From Xestospongia bergquistia (lineage: Eukaryota > Porifera > Demospongiae > Haplosclerida > Petrosiidae): a DNA stretch of 64,000 bases. Position numbers and translations under genes: made by a program. Positions 56,581 to 64,000 of the stretch are shown here, one piece after another; the first letter of the stretch is position 1, and each line of letters begins with the position of its first letter. Under the pieces are notes generated by a model. It did not search any database. It was not told where the DNA came from and saw only the letters and a program-made list of their open reading frames with translations. The DNA lies in assembly GCA_963965975.1 (NCBI GenBank), contig OZ014414.1, positions 4,129,501 through 4,193,500 on the forward strand, written 5' to 3'.

Positions 56581-57769
56581 AGAAGTAGCTCGATTTAATG
56601 CCACTCATCCAGAAGTTCATATCTGTTATCATAATATTTAATGGAGATTATGAATGTGTTGCTGTACGAAGGTTTCATACCTGAATGTTTGTAAGCACTA
56701 AAAGTTGCAGAGAAAGTTGAAGCAGACATCAAGGAATTATGATGATTACAGAGGGAGAGACACCAGAGCAACATATAACAATGCATACGTTTTGCTAGCA
56801 AATCCTATTCATTTACATCTTGATACATTTCATGATGCTATGCCACTTTCTGATGCAATTTTTGTAAAATTATCTCCTGTACCTACGACCTCCATACTTC
56901 ACTTATGTCATGGTTTGGTGTGAATCGAGTACTAATAAAGTGGGGCTTGTTGATGTTGTATGGGAACAGTCCATAAAGGAGTGGAAGTTTTGCCTCTAAA
57001 GAGCAAAATTTTCTCTGGCTTGTATGATTGTGTTCCAATTCATCAATTAACAGGAGCAACGACAAGTAATGTGTGAGATGATGTTGAAGGTTAGCTACTG
57101 AACTAATTAATTAAATTTTTATTTACATATTAGATATGTAAGAAATTTCAAGGAAGACCTTATGAAAAGAGTTAATTAGATTTGATTATGTCTGCAGCAA
57201 ATGTTAATAACGAATACTTAGAATTTCTCAAAAACTACAAAGATAATTTCAGTTCATTATTTTGTATTGAACTTGTTGCTCATGTATATCAGGAATTTTA
57301 TCTAATTGGTGAGTTTAACAATAGTCAAATGAAACAAACTTCTACTTTTTATGGATATAACCGAACTGTCAGATGAGTTCAGTCCTGATGATTTTTCCAG
57401 TTATCGTACATTGAAACTGATGTTTGGACATTTAAAACAAGAGATAAATCAATATTAAACAATAATATCCGTTAAGTGAAAGAAGGTCGTTGTTTAGTTT
57501 AGAAACTCTTGCATTGTATTAAAAAAATTATAGTAAAACAGATAGAGCCACAAAAAACTTTGTATCGATTGGTCAACTTAACTTGTGGCCAATAGTCAAT
57601 ACAAATGACGTAATACAATTTGATGACCTAGTATATGACTACTATAGGTTATAGACTCCAAGACTATTTTATGGTTGTGATGGTCTGTCTCCCAACCATC
57701 AACCCTCCAAGAATTAGTGCACTAAATTAGTACAGTTAGACAGTAAAATAATAATAACAAGAAAACCAA
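56581..57769. other. Region with unrecognised short frames
   Basis: Plus-strand frames at 56705-56923 and 57182-57376 contain ordinary-looking peptide sequence but no motif I recognise and no consistent splice structure. They may be decayed transposon coding sequence belonging to the piggyBac neighbourhood. Confidence 0.3.
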
Positions 57770-59345
57770 ACCATTAGATGAAAACGATGCTCTACTTGAA
57801 TTTGATGTACATTTGGATTGTGAGGAAATGGACAAGTTACTTGGTGAATGCAAGACAGATGAGATTGATGATGAAGAATGTGTGCCAATTGAATGTGATG
57901 TGAATGAATGTGTGAATGAAATGGAATTTGCTGTAAGGCATGAACTGGACAAAATGGATGTAGATGGGTGTGATAAAGTTGAATGCAAAATGACGTGTAC
58001 AATGGAGTGCCTGATGAAATGTATGTTGATGAGTATGAGGATTCTGCTGTATTCGCTGCTCCAAGTACTGTTCCAAGTGCTTTACCACCTACTATACCTA
58101 GATCTACAGCCAAATGCAAAATAGATATGATCAACAAATGACCGATTGACTTTTTCAAGATGCTGGTCACACTAGATATATTAAATAACATTGTTGATCA
58201 AACTAACATGTATGCTAATCAATTCTTTGAAAAAACCAGTGCAATACCACCAAGGTCACAACTTCATTCCTGGAATAAGAAAATTTTAGTGTTTCAGAAT
58301 TATTGAAGTTTCTTGCTCTTATTGTTGTAATGGGTGTGGTCCAACTTCCAAAGATGGAAGACCACTGGGCACAAAAATAGCCATTTGGATCACATTCCTT
58401 TGGTAAGATAATGATGACCAGAGATCGTTTCTCACTGATCTTGAAGTTCTTTCATGTAAACCACAGCTGTAAATATGTCAAAAGAGGTGAAGTCGGGTAT
58501 GATCCATTGTACAAATAAGACCTCTACTCACTTCTCTTCTTCACAATTTCAATGAATGGTATACTCCAAATAAAGAACTCTCATTAGATGAAGCAATGGT
58601 GAACTTCAAAGGTAGAGCCTGGTTTTTAAAATATATGCCTAAAAAACACAAAAAAATGGGGACTGAAGGCATTTTCACTGGCAGGTGTAAAAACAGGTTA
58701 CACACTAAATTGGAAACTGTATGCAAGTATGATTGATTACCATTATAATCACGCAATGCCATGTACCGTAATTTGCCTTTTTTACTCTCACCCTATCAGT
58801 GTAAACATTAGTAATAACTTCTACTATAGGTGTTGCAAAGTTGGCTTCCATTACTAAAACACTATGTACATTTATTGCTTATTTCATTCACCTTGAAACA
58901 AAATTGAGGTATGCACTAAGAAAATTATTTTTTGAACAATCAATAATGAAGTATAAGCAAATTATGGTAGACCAAACAGGCATCTAACTACAAATGATAC
59001 ATGCATATCAATAATATCCTTCACCTTCCAATGTTAAAGGCAAAGATGACACTTTACAGGTGACAAGGGAAAGAGCTACAACACATTGTATCGTTATGTG
59101 GTTGCTGGTGGGGTATGAAAGAAATGACCACCACGTATACATGGACAATTATTATACAAGTCCATCATTGTTTCTCGAGGTGGCTCAAAATGGATTTGGA
59201 GCCTGTGGAACTGCTCGAGTGAACAGACAAGGAATGCCTGAGGAATTGAAAATATCTAGAAAAGGAAAGAGTAATACAGAAGATGTAAGAACAAAAAAGT
59301 TGGATAGGGTAATGGCTCTACAATGGCAAGACAACGATTGATTAC
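57770..59345 (+). pseudogene. Decayed piggyBac-type transposase, 5' part
   Basis: piggyBac transposases cut and paste at TTAA with a DDD catalytic core. Acidic N-terminal part at 57770-58020 (CEEMDKLLGECKTDEIDDEE). Then, after frameshifts, FFKMLVTLDILNNIVDQTNM near 58150-58210, and MTRDRFSLILKFFHVN near 58408-58455. A clear conserved block lies at 59060-59341 (HHVYMDNYYTSPSLFLEVAQ, GACGTARVNRQGMPEE, VMALQWQDND). Several stops and frameshifts. The C-terminal MGGVD segment and zinc finger are missing where it meets the opposite-strand copy. Confidence 0.8.
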
Positions 59346-59389
59346 AATCCTCACAACAATTCGTGACGACAAAATGATATCCAAAAAGA

Positions 59390-61330
59390 GGAGGAGCCAA
59401 TTCTGTTTTTGTGATCTTTTATTTCCTTTGTCCTTACATACTTTACACTGAAAACATCCTCCGTAAGGTGTATCTTTTTGAACAGGTTCTGGAAATCCAC
59501 GTTTGCTCAATGTCACTGGAAGTACTGTTGTTGTGGCAATGTGCCTTCTGTCAACTAGTCATTTATAACCATCTAGTAGCCTGGCTGCCAATGACAACCG
59601 AAAATCAAGCTGTGGTAAAGGCTTTTCAGCAAGCACATTGTACAAAATATTGGCGTTGACAATGGATACATCAAATATAGGAAAAAATATTTTCTTCCAC
59701 CACTTGCGTGACCTGTGTATATATTCATGATATACAACAAGTTGATTGCACTTGTCGACTCCACCCATATCATATTGTGTCTTCAATTACTTTTGGTTTC
59801 TGTACCACTTCTACTCCTCCATCTACTGCTCTGGTTCTCCTATATCATATTGTCATTATGGAAGGTTGACAACATGTGTACCACTAGCTTGTCAGACCAC
59901 TTCAGACACAAAAATCCATCTGTTGCGTAATAAGAATAGACTTCACCTACATTTTACATTTTAGGCTAATGTAAGTATAGTTGATTGTTATTATTTACCA
60001 TTTGTTAATTTTGCAAATTGAAATTCTCTATTCAATTTCTTCCGATTCTTTCTTACTCCTCCACAGGTCTCAAATCCAGCAAGCTTCAAGTCAGCGAAAA
60101 GTGTAGGTGACGTGTAGTAATTATTGGTATACATATGATATCCAGTCATTGATAAAGGTGACACGAGATCACTTGGTACGCTAGCCCTTGCTCAGGCACA
60201 TCATCTTTTTCCTTTCCTATATAACTCATTAACATCCATTATAGTAAGTATAATATATTACCAGTATATAGTTTAAAATTCCATACGTAGCCACTTCTCA
60301 ATTCTGTAAAATACCCATGCCTTGATACCCCACTTAGTGGGCTTTTTGAGCATGTACTGGAACCACAAGAGTCTTCCTTTGTATCCAATGATTCTCTCAT
60401 CAACAGCAATTTCTCTATTGGGAACATAATAATTCAAACCTTCTGCCAGACATGATATGACTGAAGGTATCGCTATGAAATGGCCATTACCTGCTCCAAT
60501 ATGATCTACAAATAAGTATGTTGTACAAGAAATTCGTAAATTTTAGGGCTTCATAAAATTACTTATGAAATTACTAATAAAATTACAATAACAAAGAAGC
60601 GTAATAAATAGAACTTGCAATTCATGTCAATCCATTTCCTTCGTTATAATGAATACCTCATGGACAGATATCCAACTACTCCCATTGAAATTATTATGGC
60701 TAGTTAGGTGTCAACTTCCTCATGCTTTATTGGATTTCATCTCAAGTTATGGCCACGAGCATTGGGATGATCATGCAAGTAAGATTCCATTGATGCAAGC
60801 ACTTAGCTAACTGTTTCCTCCTATATCAAATCTTTTACTGCTGATGTGAAGTATAGATTGAAGAAAGCAAGTGGTTGTTTTTGGTCATATCAAGAGTAAG
60901 CCCACTTGATGCAGTAAATGGATGAACTATAAAGTTAGTGTTACTTTACTATTATTGGTATTGTCTTGTCTTACCTCTAGGTAGGGTAGCTGTAGCAGTA
61001 GTGCTAGTACTGGGCATAGCTGTTGCTGGAGAGGTGGCAACCAATGGATGAAATATTATTATTTTGTATATGTGTAAAATCATCTTACCCGTTGGTGTAG
61101 GTGGAACTAGGAATCTGCTTTTTGTTGGTAAAGGTGGAGCTAAAGAGTTACTTTTTAGTACAAAGCTTTCAGAAGTCAGCCTTGCTAGCTCGTCATCAAG
61201 TAAATGGCTTTGCAAAGACCTGTCAGTGCTTCTTCTTCATCAATGTACCCGTTGAAATCACAGTCTGAGTCATCACTTTCAGTACCATCAATACATTGTA
61301 AAAGGAGGTCTGGGTTAGAAGGCAACTGTA
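59390..61330 (-). pseudogene. Second decayed piggyBac-type transposase, opposite strand
   Basis: Reading leftwards: acidic N-terminus near 61320-61190 (DGTESDDSDCDFNGYIDEEE), a proline/serine region, then VPNREIAVDERIIGYKGRL and KKPTKWGIKAW near 60440-60300. Next come HMYTNNYYTSPTLFADLKLA near 60140-60060, KWSDKLVVHMLSTFHNDNM near 59910-59850, QYDMGGVDKCNQLVVYHEYI near 59780-59720, and the C-terminal cysteine-rich finger (PYGGCFQCKVC) near 59465-59430. Frameshifts separate the blocks; short introns in the original cannot be excluded. Sequence differs from the plus-strand copy (for example TNNYYTSPTLFADL versus MDNYYTSPSLFLEV). Confidence 0.8.
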
Positions 61331-61780
61331 TAAACCTTCTGCTTCTCAATGCCATGACACTTTAGCCATGTCTTTAGCTTTATAAACGAGTGATTGCAAT
61401 CATCTTTGCGTTGTTGCTTTCGAAAAACATTCAAGGTGCCTTGGTAATGTGCTGTGCAAAATTGCACTTCCGCCCAGTCAATAATTGCATTCGTTTGTGC
61501 ATAATTCCGCAACCACCCATTAAATGGTTAAAATAAATACCTGTTCTTTTTTCAGCAAAATGGGTTTTTAAGTATCTGCACTTCGGACACGTAAAAACCT
61601 AGCAAAAATGGTTAAAAATATGCACAATTTTGGAGCTAAAATGCTTTCTAAAGTGGCTGTTACAATTCAAATATTTTTGGCACCAAAACGTTCTAAAGGA
61701 AGGTTAAAACACACGTTTTTGGCACAAAAAAGGTATGATAGATATATTTTGGCAACAAAATATAGAAAAAGTTTATAATA
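61331..61780. other. piggyBac flank and AT-rich repeat copy
   Basis: A 65-codon minus-strand frame (61512-61315) overlaps the left margin and is unrecognised. 61540-61780 repeats the AT-rich family of 55310-56320 (TTTTTGGCACCAAAA). Confidence 0.4.
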
Positions 61781-64000
61781 ACTGCAATTTGCACACAAAT
61801 ATACATATTAAAAATATTTTTAGCAATAGAAGAGTCTATTCCAGTTAATAAACTTAATCTCTCTAAGCCTTTTTTTGCTAATAGTTTGCAGTGTTAACTT
61901 TAAACCCTTTATTGCAAATAGTTCGGATTGTTAAGTTTGCCCAAATACTGTAAACTCTATCAATCCTTTAAGTTAAAGATTTTAAATAGTTAACGCATAT
62001 AAACTTTATCAACAGTCTATACCAGCTAATAGATATAATCTCAGTAATCCCTTTATTCCAAATATTGTTGCTGTGTTAAGTTAAGCCAATAGTCTAAACT
62101 CTGTGAACTCTTTAAATTTATAGATTAAAGAGTTAATGCATATAAACTTTTTAATCATTCTATATTGCAAATAGTTTGCAGTGTTAACTTTAGGCAATAG
62201 TCTAACCTCATTAACCTCTTCAAAGTGTATAGTTTTAAAGTGTTCACGCATATAAACTTTCCAAAGAGTCTTATCCTGTTATTAGAGTTAATTTCTGCGA
62301 AGCCTTTATTGCAAATATTTTCAAGGTTAAGTTCACCCAATACCCTAAAATCACTAACCTCTTCAAAATATAGAATTTAAAGTGTTAATGCATACAAACT
62401 TTCCGTTACAATAACACGATTAATCTCTGTAAAACTTTTTGTGCGAATAATTTGCATTGTGAAACTCACCCAATAGTAGCAACTTTCTAAAGTCTAAAGA
62501 GTTAATGCATATAGACTTTCAAAACAGTCTATTCCAGTTAATAGAGTTAATCTCTGTAAAGCCTTTATTGCAAATAGTTTGCAGTGTTAATTTCACTCAA
62601 TAGTCTAAACTCTTTAAATTATAGACTTTTAAAAAGTTAACGGATAAAAACATTCTAAACAGTCTATTCCAGCTAATAGAGTTAATGTCTGTAAACCCTT
62701 TATCACCAATTCTTTGGAATGTTAAGTTTACCTGATAGTACAAACTCACTAAAACTTTAAATTATAGAGTGTTGAAGAGTTAATGCATACAAACTTACCA
62801 TACAGTCGATTACAGTTAATAGAGTTAATCTCTGTAAACCCATTATTACAAATAGTTTCCAGTGTTAAGTCTACCATAGTCTAAACTCAGTACACTCTTT
62901 AAACGATAGATTTTTAAAGAGTTAATGCGTCAAAATTTCTAAACAGTCTATTCCAGTTAATAAAGTTTGTCTCTGTATACCCTTTATTCCAAATATTTCA
63001 GTGTTAAGTTCACCCAATAGTCTAATCTCTCTCAACGTTTCAAATTATAGACTTTTAAAGAGTTAATGCATATAAACTTTGTAATAAGTCTATTCCAGTT
63101 AATAGACTTACTATCTGAAAGCCTTAATTTCAAATATTTTGCACTGTTAAGTATACAGAATAGTCAAAACTCTTTGAATCCACTAATTTTAAGAGTTTAA
63201 ATAGTTAATATGTATAAACTTTACAAACAGTCTAATTCAGTTAATAGAGTTAAATGTTTGTAAACCCTTTATTACAAAGAGTTTGCATTGTTAAGTTTAC
63301 CAGATAGTCTTAACTCACTATGAATTTTCTAAACAGTCTATTCCAGTTAATAGAGTTACTCTCCGTAAAGCCTTTATTCCAAATAGTTTGCAGTGTTAAG
63401 GTTCACCCAATAGTCTAAACTCTCTGAACTCTTAAAATTATAGACTTTTAAGGAGTTAATCCATATCAACCTTATAAACAGTCTATTCCAGTTAATAGAG
63501 TTAATCTCTGTAAACCATTCATTACTAATAGTTTGCTGTATTAACTTTACCAGAGTGTCTTAACTCACTAAACACTTTTAGTTATTGAGTTTTAAAGAGT
63601 TAATGCATATGAACTTTCAAAACAGTCTATTCCAATTAATAGAGTTAATCTCTGTAAACCCTTTATTACAAATAGTTTGCAGTGTTAAGTTTACCTGATA
63701 GTATAACTCAATAACCTCTTTACATTATGTAGTTTTAAAGAGTTAATGCGTATAAACTTCTAAATAGTCATTTGTAGTTAATAAACTTAATCCTTGTAAA
63801 CCCTTTATTCCAAATTGGTTGCAGTGCTAGGCACACCCAATAGTCAAAACTGTCTGAATTGATTAAATTATAGATTTTAAAGAGATAATACACTTAAACT
63901 TTCTAAAGAGTATATTGCAGTTAATACAGTTAGTCATTGTAAACCCATTTTTCCAAGTACTTTGCAGTGTTCAGTTCACCCAGCAGTCTAAAGTCTTCAA
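61781..64000. repeat. Satellite array, about 140-145 bp unit, running off the right edge
   Basis: Tandem units containing GTCTATTCCAGTTAATAGAG, TTAATCTCTGTAAACCCTTT, CAAATAGTTTGCAGTGTTAA, ATAGTCTAAACTCTTTAAAT and AAAGAGTTAATGCATATAAA. The CAGTTAATAGAG landmark appears near 62534, 62812, 62952, 63096, 63344, 63490 and others. The array contains at least 14 diverged units and continues beyond the window. Confidence 0.85.

Noticed and set aside
57722-58191. Minus-strand Ser/His-rich frames
   Set aside because: Antisense to the acidic N-terminal part of the plus-strand piggyBac remnant.

Overview
The window is nuclear DNA of an animal: AT-rich, with genes split into many short exons joined by GT-AG introns, and protein families found in animals (NUP43, MBD4, POT1, a NOX2-type NADPH oxidase, Abl interactor, a synaptotagmin-like Rab effector). 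Small introns, dense TIR elements and the gene content suggest an early-branching marine invertebrate, most likely a demosponge such as Amphimedon. The species is inference, not proved by the sequence.

Gene-rich part (1-36 kb). A NUP43-like gene runs off the left edge (minus strand), head-to-head with a four-exon MBD4-type DNA glycosylase (plus). MBD4 converges with a POT1-like telomere protein (minus), which is divergent from a complete 17-exon NOX2-type oxidase (plus). NOX is followed by a complete 10-exon Abl-interactor gene (plus) with a greatly expanded proline-rich middle. That gene converges with a 26-exon synaptotagmin-like (Slp) gene (minus) with an N-terminal Rab-binding zinc-finger module and six C2 domains. 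All exon models were assembled by hand from splice sites and reading phase, and every coding junction given keeps frame. POT1 and NOX start regions share a duplicated module of about 62 bp with an NRF1-like palindrome and a GTCACGTGAC E-box.

Repeat-rich part (36-64 kb). A 5'-truncated LINE fragment is followed by a tandem duplication of an 18-bp palindrome, a 92-bp minisatellite, a 171-bp duplication and an array of roughly 33-bp repeats. Next comes an 8.3-kb array of about 35 tandem mini-exon/mini-intron units, bounded by inverted copies of a 15-bp repeat and carrying six copies of a MITE-like element at the same position in the unit. After it lie a decayed Gypsy retrotransposon, two convergent decayed piggyBac transposases and a 140-145 bp satellite that continues past the right edge.

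Two assembly gaps are exactly 200 N each, so they look like placeholders rather than measured gaps. One falls in POT1 and one inside a MITE copy of the mini-exon array. The mini-exon array and the promoter module shared by POT1 and NOX are the most unusual things here.
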